From contig NZ_CP121451.1 in the NCBI RefSeq assembly GCF_029689945.1, forward strand, positions 4,898,001 through 4,962,000: a DNA stretch of 64,000 nt. Direction: 5' to 3'. Positions 18,043 through 29,442 of the stretch are shown here, in pieces (positions within the stretch are counted from its first letter, which is position 1; every line of letters starts with the position of its first letter). This DNA is from Paenibacillus amylolyticus (lineage in GTDB: Bacteria > Bacillota > Bacilli > Paenibacillales > Paenibacillaceae). Made by a program: the position numbers and the translations under genes. The notes beneath the pieces are model-generated. The model did no database searches. It worked only from the letters and a program-made list of their open reading frames with translations, and was not told where the DNA came from.

Positions 18043-18070
18043 CAAAAAATCACAGGCCAAGGCCTGTGAT
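18043..18070 (-). terminator. Leader terminator (transcription attenuator) of the ABC-F gene
   Basis: Perfect stem ATCACAGGCC / GGCCTGTGAT with a 2-nt loop, then TTTTTTG, on the minus strand. It lies about 115 nt after the first leader peptide and about 170 nt before the ABC-F start, so most transcripts should end here unless the upstream RNA refolds. Confidence 0.85.
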
Positions 18071-18183
18071 TCAATGTAAACGGAAAAACAAGTTAAACCA
18101 TGTATTTAAGGTCAGGATGATTGAAAATGACAGACTGATCCCGTTTACTCTGAACAACCTTCAGAGCCTTTGAACGTATTCAA

Positions 18184-18228
18184 TTACCGATTCAAAGGAA
18201 GGGAACGCAGTCTCATCGCATGTGTCAT
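18184..18228 (-). CDS. ErmDL-like leader peptide MTHAMRLRSLPLNR
   Basis: A 14-codon ORF with AAAGGTGG ten bases upstream. It reads MTHAMRLRSLPLNR. The ErmD/ErmK leader peptide known from Bacillus (MTHSMRLRFPTLNQ, from memory) shares MTH-MRLR, and ErmDL is reported to arrest the ribosome with macrolides at its MRLR segment (an Arg-Leu-Arg '+x+' motif). It is placed between the consensus promoter and the transcription attenuator, as expected for a drug-sensing leader. Confidence 0.85.
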   Translation of the reverse strand: MTHAMRLRSLPLNR

Positions 18229-18275
18229 GTTCAATAATCCACCTTTCATTATCATGTTATAGAAGTACATTTCCA

Positions 18276-18304
18276 ATTATAATTTTCCAATTCCACCATG
18301 TCAA
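18276..18304 (-). promoter_or_regulatory. Consensus promoter of the ABC-F transcript
   Basis: TTGACA (18304-18299), 17-bp spacer, TATAAT (18281-18276) on the minus strand: a perfect sigma-A promoter. Transcription should start near 18270, giving a leader of about 400 nt before the ABC-F start codon. Constitutive initiation fits control by attenuation. Confidence 0.85.
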
Positions 18305-18353
18305 CGGAACCAACAAAACTCTAATTCATTAAATTTCTATTCATTCTGTTTTA

Positions 18354-20253
<1,900 letters not shown>

Positions 20254-20286
20254 TCAAACAGGCCCTTTACCGATTTTTTTGCACGC

Positions 20287-20380
20287 AAAAAACCTAAGCC
20301 TTGAGTAAGGGTACAACGACACAATGGTCCTGACCTTCTCATGACTTAGGTTTTGCCTGCATAACCAGTAACAATCCCAG
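20287..20380 (-). promoter_or_regulatory. RAT antiterminator and overlapping terminator before bglP
   Basis: On the minus strand, GGGATTGTTACTGGTTATGC-AGGCAAAACC (about 20379-20350) closely matches the ribonucleic antiterminator consensus bound by LicT/SacY. Its 3' part overlaps a terminator stem AAACCTAAG...CTTAGGTTT with TTTTTTG (ending near 20287). Upstream lies TTGACA (20439-20434) and a TAATAT -10 with 18-bp spacing. Confidence 0.9.
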
Positions 20381-20449
20381 TTAAATCGTATTCAATTCCT
20401 GTTAGTCACATATTATTATAATTAAACCATTTTTGTCAACATTTAAATA

Positions 20450-21279
20450 TTATCGATTAACCACTCGTTCGATATGAACTGTCAGATACAGTTTTTCTTC
20501 ATTGGTCAGCTCATGGTTATACTCTTTTTTGACAAACAACTCAATTTTCTCCGTACATGCTGCGGCATCCGGATGTTTCTCCTTAATCATGTCATAGAAA
20601 TGATCATAGTTGTTATCGTAATGCGTTCCACTGAGCACTCGCTGGGAGAAAAACTTCAAATGTGTAATGAAGCGAAAATAACTGAGAGAGTCCTCATCAA
20701 ATTCCATTTTGAAATGATATTTCGCTATATTAATAATTTGCTGGATGAACTTCGTAATATTCATCGTTGTAATGACTTCCTCGTTCATCTCAGCGTTAAC
20801 GATATGAAGAGCAATAAAAGCGGCTTCATCTACTGGAAGCTCAATATTCATTCGAGTGTTGATCTGTTCCAGTGTCTTCAGGCCCAGTTCAAATTCAGGC
20901 TTGTACAACTGCTTGATCTCCCACATTAGTGCGTTCTTGATCTCCACGCCTTCCCGATAACGTTCGATCGCGAAGTTAATATGATCTGTAAGGGATACAT
21001 AGATGTTCTCATTCAGCTTTCGTCCCAAGTTCTCACGCGCATACGTGATGATCTCTTCCACAATTTCAATCAGTTCCATCTGAACTTCGCGCAGCAGCAT
21101 TTTGAAATTATCGGATGTTTGTTGGTTTTTCAATGCAAATACTTTCTGGATGCGGGTCTCGTCTACTTTGTCCCCGGCTTTTTCTTAAAGGCAATCCCAC
21201 GTCCCATCACCACAAGCTCTGCTCCATCCGCCTGATAGATGCTAATGACGTTATTGTTGATAACCTTTGCTATTTTCAC
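20450..21279 (-). CDS. licT: Transcription antiterminator LicT/BglG family (one frameshift)
   Basis: LicT binds the RAT hairpin of beta-glucoside mRNAs and prevents termination. The N-terminal RNA-binding CAT domain reads 'VKIAKVINNNVISIYQADGA' and 'ELVVMGRGIAFKKKPG'. One lost G near 21172-21176 then shifts the frame; corrected, it continues 'DKVDETRIQKVFALKNQQTSDNFKMLLREVQ', followed by two PRD domains with regulatory histidines ('SLTDHINFAIERYREG', 'AAFIALHIVNAE', 'ITHLKFFSQRV', 'LYLTVHIERVV'). The start is GTG at 21279 behind GGGGGG. The gene has its own RAT/terminator upstream, so it is autoregulated, and lies between bglH and bglP, each with one as well. Confidence 0.9.
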
Positions 21280-21337
21280 TTCAATCCCCCCGTCACGTTC
21301 CACTCTCTTGGCAGTTATACATCGTCTTTTGGGCATA

Positions 21338-21430
21338 CAAAAAAAACCTGAAGCATCACAAAATAAACAAGACGTAATGGTCTGCTTTTTGGTGCTTAGG
21401 TTTTGCCTACTTCGAGTAGTAACAATCCCA
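21338..21430 (-). promoter_or_regulatory. RAT antiterminator and terminator before licT
   Basis: On the minus strand, GGGATTGTTACTACTCGAAG-TAGGCAAAACC (about 21429-21398) is a second near-consensus LicT target. It is followed by a terminator whose 3' arm ends in AGGTTTTTTTTG (about 21346-21338). This makes licT expression self-dependent. Confidence 0.88.
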
Positions 21431-21450
21431 GAAACGATATATTTGCGTCA

Positions 21451-21487
21451 AGTATAGCGCGAACCTGACGATATGTCAACGCTTTCA
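21451..21487 (-). promoter_or_regulatory. licT promoter overlapped by a perfect cre box
   Basis: TTGACA (21479-21474), 17 bp, TATACT (21456-21451) on the minus strand. The -35 is part of TGAAAGCGTTGACA (21487-21474), which fits the CcpA cre consensus TGWAANCGNTNWCA at every position. CcpA binding would block polymerase, giving glucose repression of the operon. Confidence 0.85.
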
Positions 21488-21568
21488 CTATGAGGACAAT
21501 CAGAAGTCCCATGAGCACATGGTTCTCCCGATTGTTTAAGTTCAGAACTAAACGATTTATCTTTGTGA

Positions 21569-23065
<1,497 letters not shown>

Positions 23066-23080
23066 TTATAGAGACAAAAT

Positions 23081-23126
23081 ATTTAAGTTGAACCACACAA
23101 TTACACATTTTTTGTTCAACTTAAAT
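23081..23126. repeat. Short inverted repeat resembling MITE ends (copy E, tentative)
   Basis: ATTTAAGTTGAAC and GTTCAACTTAAAT form a perfect 13-bp inverted repeat around 20 bp. The arm resembles the TATATAAGTTGAAC terminal repeat of copies A and B, so this could be an end-to-end deletion relic. It lies in the bglH leader between the terminator and the start codon. It could equally be an unrelated hairpin. Confidence 0.4.
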
Positions 23127-23128
23127 AC

Positions 23129-23207
23129 AAAAAACCCGAACCAGCCTGGGTACACGATTACGTGTAAACAAGCCAGCTCAGGTTATGCCCATATCGGTAA
23201 CATTCCC
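23129..23207 (-). promoter_or_regulatory. Divergent RAT-like antiterminator and terminator before bglH
   Basis: The minus strand reads GGGAATGTTACCGATATGGG-CATAACCTGA (23207-23178), a weaker match to the RAT consensus than at bglP and licT. It is followed by a terminator with 3' arm CAGGCTGGTTCGGGTTTTTTG. The architecture is the same, so LicT control is likely. Confidence 0.65.
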
Positions 23208-23234
23208 AGATCACGATTATGCGGATTTGATAAA

Positions 23235-23264
23235 ACTTTAACAAGAATCAGAACCGTTGTCAAC
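23235..23264 (-). promoter_or_regulatory. bglH promoter
   Basis: TTGACA (23264-23259), 17 bp, TAAAGT (23240-23235) on the minus strand, about 30 bp upstream of the RAT-like element. Confidence 0.7.
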
Positions 23265-23295
23265 TTCTTGAAACTGGTTTAACCAAGAACTGCCC

Positions 23296-24126
23296 TTACA
23301 ATATTCGATAGAACGCAGCACACGTGCCGCCAAGAATCCTCTCTTGATCTGACACAGATAAGGAACGAATGTGATCCGTAATGATACCGTATACATCAGC
23401 ATATACAGCTGAAACGTTGCTTACGGGCCAGTCGGAGCCGAACATTAATCGTTCCGCACCAAAGGCTTCAATGGCGATATCCAGATAGGGTGTGAAGTCC
23501 TTTGAAGTCCAATTTGCCCAGTCTGCTTCTGTCACCATCCCTGAAAGTTTGCAGTAAGCATTCGGTTGTTCTGCCAATGACTCCAGTGCTTCTCGCCATG
23601 GTGAGAGTATACCTGATTTTATGTCGGGTTTGGCTAGATGATCAAGTACGAATCGCTGTTCAGGAAACGCTTTAACCAATTCAACAGCATAAGGCAGTTG
23701 CTCTTTGGATACCAACAGATCATAGGACAAATCATACTTTTGGAGCAATGAGATTCCCCGCTGAAAGTCTTCTCTCAATACATACTGAAGATCAGGTTCA
23801 TCCTGTATGACATGACGCACACCCTTCAGACTAGAATTGGACGCTAGCCGTTCAAGCTGATTTTGAACATCATCCGAACAAAGATCCACCCATCCGACAA
23901 CACCTTTGATAACATCGTATCGGTCTGCCAGTTGCAGAAGCCACTCCGTTTCTGTCAGTGATTGTCTGGCTTGTACTGCAATACATCCGTCCATTCCCGA
24001 TTGTGCTAATATAGGTTCCAGATCTTGTGGGAGAAAAGACTGACGAATGGCTTTCATTTCCTCTCCAATCCATCCATACTCGGCAATATTGTATTCCCAG
24101 AAATGTTGATGTGCATCCAGCTTCAT
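23296..24126 (-). CDS. Amidohydrolase of the fuconolactonase/rhamnonolactonase type
   Basis: A 276-residue TIM-barrel metal hydrolase of the COG3618 group. 'KLDAHQHFWEYN' at the N-terminus supplies the HxH metal ligands, 'GVRHVIQDEPD' follows in the middle, 'FVLDHLAKPDI' carries the later histidine, and 'LMFGSDWPVSN' supplies the catalytic aspartate. Relatives open sugar lactones such as L-fucono- or L-rhamnono-lactone. The ATG at 24126 is chosen for GGAGGGATATCAA upstream. It stands alone between the bgl genes and a divergent endoglucanase, so its sugar cannot be fixed from context, although a phosphorylative rhamnose pathway lies 10 kb away. Confidence 0.78.
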   Translation of the reverse strand: MKLDAHQHFWEYNIAEYGWIGEEMKAIRQSFLPQDLEPILAQSGMDGCIAVQARQSLTETEWLLQLADRYDVIKGVVGWVDLCSDDVQNQLERLASNSSLKGVRHVIQDEPDLQYVLREDFQRGISLLQKYDLSYDLLVSKEQLPYAVELVKAFPEQRFVLDHLAKPDIKSGILSPWREALESLAEQPNAYCKLSGMVTEADWANWTSKDFTPYLDIAIEAFGAERLMFGSDWPVSNVSAVYADVYGIITDHIRSLSVSDQERILGGTCAAFYRIL

Positions 24127-24308
24127 TTGATATCCCTCCAAGGGTAGTTGAATCTATTCATCGTTAGAATGCAATTATATCATTTCATGACTAAATCAAA
24201 TTATTATTTTCACACAAATCACAGATCAACCAGATCACTAATTATCACATGAATTTTATTTCAATTGTGCGGGTATCCCCCTATATACAATCATGATATA
24301 TTAAATTC

Positions 24309-24322
24309 CGAAAACGCTTTCA
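24309..24322 (+). promoter_or_regulatory. cre-like box upstream of the GH5 endoglucanase
   Basis: CGAAAACGCTTTCA matches the CcpA cre consensus except at the first base. It lies about 130 bp before the start codon of the endoglucanase. No other feature is recognised in 24142-24448. Confidence 0.6.
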
Positions 24323-24448
24323 ATACATAATTCGGTGGTGATCCCAATATTGGACAAGTCTTGATTTGGTTTGAGTTGAGCTCCATTCTCACCATGGCTT
24401 AACTTCTATTCAAGTTCAATCATTCTATCTGATAAGGAGACTATGTTG

Positions 24449-26172
24449 ATGAAAAAAACCGTAAATCGGTCCTCTCTCTTACCCTTGTAACCGCCATGAT
24501 TCTCTCCCTGTTCTCTTCGGCTATGGTTTCCGCAGCAACAGACAGCAGTGAACAGGCCAGTACCTCAGCCTCGCCAAGCAAGATGCAGGCATATGTGAAC
24601 GCCATGGAACCTGGCTGGAATCTGGGTAACTCTCTGGATGCCGTTGGTGAGGATGAGACAGCCTGGGGCAACCCTCGTATTACCAAGGAATTGATTCAAT
24701 CCATCGCGAGTGAGGGCTACAACAGTATCCGTATCCCTGTGACTTGGGAAGCCCACATCGGTAACGCACCCGACTATACAATTGATGCCGCTTATATGAA
24801 TCGGGTCCATGAAGTGGTAAACTGGGCCCTCGATGCCGATCTCTATGTCATGATCAATCTTCACCATGATTCCTGGCGCTGGATCAGTTATATGGAGAAA
24901 GATCATGACAACGTGCTTGCACGTTACAACGCTGCCTGGACTCAGATCGCCGACAAGTTCAAAGATGCATCCGACAAGCTCATGTTCGAAAGTGTTAACG
25001 AACCCCGCTTCTCCGAAGGCGGCACCACAGATGCGGCTATTGGATATCGCATGCTGGACGAGTTGAATACTTCTTTTCACAAAATTGTAAGAACTTCGGG
25101 TGGAAACAATGATACACGTCCACTTGTTCTTCCTACGATGCATACCTCTTCTGCTCAACCGGATCTGGATGCGTTGAATAAGACCATTCAAAAATTGGAT
25201 GACCCTAACATTATTGCAACCGTTCACTATTACGGGTTCTGGCCATTCAGTGTGAATATTGCAGGTTACACCAAGTATAACGAGGAAGTTCAGAAAGACA
25301 TTACCGATACATTCGATCGGGTATATAATGCTTTTACAGCCAAAGGCATTCCGGTTATCGTCGGTGAGTATGGCTTGCTAGGTTTTGACCAGCACACAGG
25401 TGTCATTGAACAAGGAGAAAAGCTGAAATTCTTCGAATTCGTTGGTCAATATCTGCGCCAAAAACAGATGACAACGATGTTATGGGACAACGGACAGCAC
25501 TTCGGACGCACAAGCTTTGTTTGGTCTGATCAGGAACTATTTGATATGATGAAAGCAAGCTGGACAGGACGCTCATCCACAGCTGAGACGGACCTCGTGT
25601 ACCTTAAACAGAATGAACCCATTCAAGATAAAAAAGTAAAACTCAATCTGAATGGCAACAAATTCAATTCTTTGAAAAATGGCACCACCCCTCTTGTAAG
25701 AGGTAAAGACTATACAATCCGAAAAGATGTGCTGACGTTAAAATCCAATCTGTTAACCAAATTGACAGCCTCTGGTGATTTAGGCGTAAATGCCACACTC
25801 ACAGCAGGCTTCAACCAAGGTGCCGACTGGAACTTTAACATCATTAAATATGACACGCCTAAGTTAAATAATACAACGGGTACGACCAGTGAATTTGCCA
25901 TTCCAACTACGTTTAACGGCAACCAACTAGCAACGATGGAAGCGACATATGCTAACGGAGAGAACGCCGGTCCACAGAACTGGACTTCGTTCAAAGAGTT
26001 CTCCTACACGTTCAGCCCAGATTACGATCGTCAGGTGATCGAGCTAAAACCTAACTTCTTCAATGAAACCAATGATGGCGAAATCACCCTCAAGTTCCAC
26101 TTCTGGAACGGAGATGTGCTGACGTACAAAATCACGAAAAATGGGACCAGCGTTGTTGGCGTAGCTCTATAA
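24449..26172 (+). CDS. Secreted GH5 endoglucanase with C-terminal X2/CBM46-type modules (frameshift in signal peptide)
   Basis: The catalytic GH5 domain (about 30-370) has 'WNLGNSLDAVGEDETAWGNP', the acid/base Glu in 'LMFESVNEPRF' and the nucleophile Glu in 'PVIVGEYGLLGF', typical of subfamily 4-like cellulases/xyloglucanases. A beta-rich Ig-like X2 module (about 385-465) and a module resembling CBM46 ('TFKEFSYTFSPDYDRQVIEL') follow. As written, the start region stops after 'MKKTVNRSSLLPL'; adding one A in the A run at 24452-24458 gives 'MKKNRKSVLSLTLVTAMILS' leading into 'LFSSAMVSAATD', a textbook signal peptide. The ATG at 24449 has AAGGAG nine bases upstream. A cre-like box suggests glucose repression. 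Confidence 0.88.
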
Positions 26173-26215
26173 CAGTTATAGGGATTCCTAACTTCACATA
26201 TTTCCCATTGGAATG

Positions 26216-26260
26216 ACAAAACGTTCTGTTCAGAGCCAAAGCTCTGGCAGAACGTTTTGT
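26216..26260 (+). terminator. Strong terminator after the endoglucanase
   Basis: ACAAAACGTTCTG...CAGAACGTTTTGT forms a 13-bp perfect outer stem around a smaller CAGAGC/GCTCTG hairpin, with a T-rich 3' arm. It is nearly symmetric and could act in both directions. Confidence 0.8.
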
Positions 26261-26342
26261 ATTATAAACAACCGAATAACGTATAACGTACAAGTAACCT
26301 TTCATACCTTTACACTAACTAGGACTGAGGGGGAAATTTGTC

Positions 26343-27242
26343 ATGTTTAAACGTGTAGACCGTCTTGCCATCGAACTTCCCATATCGAACAATCCGGATC
26401 CCAATGGAGCCAGCGCTGTTCAAGAGTTGATGGGTGGAAAATTCGGAGAAATGTCCACCTTGAACAATTACATGTTTCAATCTTTCAATTTCAGAGGCAG
26501 GTCCAAGCTACGTCCATTCTACGATATCGTCGCCAGTATAACTGCTGAGGAATTCGGTCACGTCGAACTTGTTGCCAATACAATTAACCTGATGCTTGAA
26601 GGTTCCACTTCACCAGGCGTCCCGGACTCCACTCCTCTGGGTGTAGGCAAAGATGCACGTATGACTTCACATTTTATTGAATCAGCTCAGACAGCGCTTC
26701 CTTATGACTCCATGGGAAGACCCTGGAATGGTTCGTATGTCGTGAGCAGTGGCAATCTGATCTTCGATCTTCTGCATAATTTCTTTCTTGAATGCGGCGC
26801 CAGAACCCACAAAATGAGAGTTTACGAAATGACGGACAACAAGACAGCCCGAGAAATGACAGGTTACCTGCTTGTACGTGGAGGTGTGCATGTTCTTGCT
26901 TATGCCAAGGCATTGGAGATCGCAACGGGTGTGGATGTAACGAAGATGTTCCCTATTCCAAGACTGGATAACAAAGCTTTTGAAACAACACGGAAATGGG
27001 AAGCGATGGGAGAACATCGCAGGCTGTACACGTTTAGCGACAAGGATTATCAGGGCATTGCCCAGATCTGGAAAGGCGTGCATCCAACGGATGGTGGCAA
27101 ACTGGAGGCTTTTGCTGGCTTGCCAGGTTATGGAGGGCCGGTACCTGAGCTGCCTGATCTGCCGGAAGAATTCGCACCAGGGATATCCGCAGAAGATCTG
27201 ATGCAGATTGCAGAGCGGCTGAAACGGCACGCTGGTCTGTAG
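26343..27242 (+). CDS. Manganese catalase
   Basis: Non-haem catalase that converts hydrogen peroxide to water and oxygen at a di-manganese site. The 299-residue protein begins 'MFKRVDRLAIELPISNNPDPNGASAVQELMGGKFGEMSTLNNYMFQ', with the ligand region 'ITAEEFGHVELVANTINLML' (E-E-x-x-H) and the second Glu/His set in 'FFLECGARTHKMRVYEMTDN' and 'YLLVRGGVHVLAYAKAL'. Length and order match the family. The ATG at 26343 is preceded by GAGGGGGAAATT. It has its own upstream region after the endoglucanase terminator and no obvious partner gene. It is cytoplasmic, without a signal peptide. Confidence 0.9.
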   Translation: MFKRVDRLAIELPISNNPDPNGASAVQELMGGKFGEMSTLNNYMFQSFNFRGRSKLRPFYDIVASITAEEFGHVELVANTINLMLEGSTSPGVPDSTPLGVGKDARMTSHFIESAQTALPYDSMGRPWNGSYVVSSGNLIFDLLHNFFLECGARTHKMRVYEMTDNKTAREMTGYLLVRGGVHVLAYAKALEIATGVDVTKMFPIPRLDNKAFETTRKWEAMGEHRRLYTFSDKDYQGIAQIWKGVHPTDGGKLEAFAGLPGYGGPVPELPDLPEEFAPGISAEDLMQIAERLKRHAGL

Positions 27243-27376
27243 ACCCTCGATTGACGTTTATTCATTCATAGGGCCTAGATTGGTTCATCGTTTAAATAGT
27301 GATACCTTACGTGCTGACTCTCTTGAATGGTTTGGATCACCGATGATCTGTTCTTTGGTTCCATAATCGGTGCGCA

Positions 27377-27418
27377 CAAAAAAGGAAACGGGTGAGATGA
27401 ATCTCTACCCGCTTCCCA
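27377..27418 (-). terminator. Terminator of the sucrose operon
   Basis: On the minus strand, GGAAGCGGGTAGAGAT...TCTCACCCGTTTCC with a short loop, then TTTTTTG. It lies 22 bp after the PTS gene stop. Confidence 0.82.
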
Positions 27419-27439
27419 CTTTATACCCTGCTATTGTGG

Positions 27440-29416
27440 CTAATTGAATTTCACCACAAGTACTGCTTCCCCATTGGCTTGCACATGGCCGGTTGAGGTT
27501 GCTGTAACTGTTGCTATCGCTTCATTCCCGCTTGGAATCAGCACAGGTGTAATCACCGGCAGACCCGCAGCCTGAATGACATCCATGTCAAATTCAATCA
27601 ATAATTGTCCTGCACTTACACAATCTCCGCTATTCACATGCGCGGTAAAACCGTTTCCTTTTAGTCCAACCGTATTAATTCCGATATGAACCAACATCTG
27701 TACACCTGTCTCATGCTCCAGAATCACCGCATGTTTACTCTTATTCATGACATGTGCGACAACACCGTCAAACGGTGCATAGACTTTGCCTTCGGATGGC
27801 TCAATGGCAATACCCTCACCCATGTGTTTTTCCGAGAACGCCGGGTCAGGAACCTGCTCCAGAGCAACGATGGTACCATTCAGCGGCGAAGCTATTTCGA
27901 GCAGATCTACTTTAGGACGATGGCTTGTAACGACAGCGGTAACTGAATTAGTATGCGAACTAGATGATCCCTCTGCTTTAACTTCAGTCGATGTTGCTCG
28001 GCTGTGCTCATGACTCACCGCTTCCTCTGCAACGGGTTGATCCTTATAGCCGAAGAACCAGGTAAGTGCAAATGCAATCGCCATGGCGACCACGTTAGAC
28101 AAGATGTACAACGGCAGTTGGCTGTTCAGGTAGAGCAATGTACCCGGAATAACGGTTACAGCCATACCTGTACCTTGCAGATGGAATAGGGAAGCGATGA
28201 AACCACCCACACCACCACCAACCAGACCCATGATAAATGGTTTCATATAACGCAAGTTAACTCCAAAGATGGCTGGCTCGGTAATGCCCAGAAATGCGGA
28301 CAAGGACGAAGGTAGTGCAAGTGCTTTGAGTTTCATATTTTTGGTCTTCAGGCCAACGGCCAGACAAGCGGCTCCTTGTGCTGCCATCGCACAGGTAATA
28401 ATCGCGTTGAACGGATTGAATCCCGTTTTCTCCAATAGCTGAATCTCCAGGAAATTAAAGATGTGATGTACACCGGTAACGACAATAATCTGATGGAAGA
28501 ATCCAATGATAATACCTGCGATGCCAAACGGAAGATCCAACACAGCCGTTGTACCATGCAGCACCCACTCTTCCAGGGAATGGAACACGGGGCCAATCGC
28601 GAATAGTCCAAGCGTAATCATAACCGTTAACGTAATAAAAGGAGTCAGGATCAAATCCAGTGCCTCAGGCACACGTCTTCTTAATACCTTCTCGAACTTG
28701 GCTCCAATCAAACCTACGAAGAACGCGGGCAAAACCGATCCCTGATAACCCACGACAGGTATAAAACCGAACATATGCAGCGGCTGTGCCGATCCATCTG
28801 CCACCGCGTAAGCATTGGGTAATGCCGGATTGACCAGCATCAGTCCCAGCACGATACCAAGTACCGGACTTCCGCCGAATACACGGAATGCAGACCACGC
28901 TACAAGTGCAGGCAGAAATGCAAATGCCGTATCCGTCAGAATCTGAGTAAATAACAGGAAATTGGCCGAGATATCATCAGGTGTTGCACCGAACAACGCC
29001 AAAATCTCATTCTGGGTAAGTAATCCGCGCAATCCCATGAACAAACCTGTAGCTACCAGTACGGGAATGATCGGAACAAATACGTCACCGAATGTACGGA
29101 TGGCCCGCTGAAAAGCATTTCCTTCCTTTTTCCCCTGGCTCTTCACATCCTCCTTGGACGATCCTTCGATTCCCAGCTTCTCGACCTCTTCAAAAATTCG
29201 ATTCACCGTTCCTGTACCAAAGATAATCTGATATTGACCCGAGTTGAAAAAAGCGCCTTTTACCTTCTCGATGTTCTCGACCGTTTTCTGATCAATCTTC
29301 TCTTTATCTTTCACCATGATGCGAAGACGTGTTGCACAATGTGCAAATGATGCGATATTCTCTTTGCCCCCTATGGCATGAATGACTTCCTGGGCAATAC
29401 GTTGATTCTCCGACAT
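27440..29416 (-). CDS. scrA: Sucrose-type PTS enzyme IIBCA
   Basis: A 658-residue permease. EIIB (1-85) has phospho-Cys in 'FAHCATRLRIMVKD', EIIC (about 110-455) has 'GITEPAIFGVNLRYMKPFIMG', and EIIA (about 500-658) has 'LVHIGINTVGLKGNGF' with the phospho-His. A Ser/Thr/Glu-rich linker separates C from A. The EIIC family is the glucose-glucoside superfamily; sucrose is assigned from the neighbouring GH32 sucrose-6-phosphate hydrolase and ScrR-like repressor rather than from the permease alone. The gene is intact, begins with ATG at 29416 with GAGAGGAATGAG upstream, and starts 26 bp after scrB, clearly the same operon. Confidence 0.88.
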   Translation of the reverse strand: MSENQRIAQEVIHAIGGKENIASFAHCATRLRIMVKDKEKIDQKTVENIEKVKGAFFNSGQYQIIFGTGTVNRIFEEVEKLGIEGSSKEDVKSQGKKEGNAFQRAIRTFGDVFVPIIPVLVATGLFMGLRGLLTQNEILALFGATPDDISANFLLFTQILTDTAFAFLPALVAWSAFRVFGGSPVLGIVLGLMLVNPALPNAYAVADGSAQPLHMFGFIPVVGYQGSVLPAFFVGLIGAKFEKVLRRRVPEALDLILTPFITLTVMITLGLFAIGPVFHSLEEWVLHGTTAVLDLPFGIAGIIIGFFHQIIVVTGVHHIFNFLEIQLLEKTGFNPFNAIITCAMAAQGAACLAVGLKTKNMKLKALALPSSLSAFLGITEPAIFGVNLRYMKPFIMGLVGGGVGGFIASLFHLQGTGMAVTVIPGTLLYLNSQLPLYILSNVVAMAIAFALTWFFGYKDQPVAEEAVSHEHSRATSTEVKAEGSSSSHTNSVTAVVTSHRPKVDLLEIASPLNGTIVALEQVPDPAFSEKHMGEGIAIEPSEGKVYAPFDGVVAHVMNKSKHAVILEHETGVQMLVHIGINTVGLKGNGFTAHVNSGDCVSAGQLLIEFDMDVIQAAGLPVITPVLIPSGNEAIATVTATSTGHVQANGEAVLVVKFN

Positions 29417-29442
29417 GTTATCTCATTCCTCTCACGTAATCC

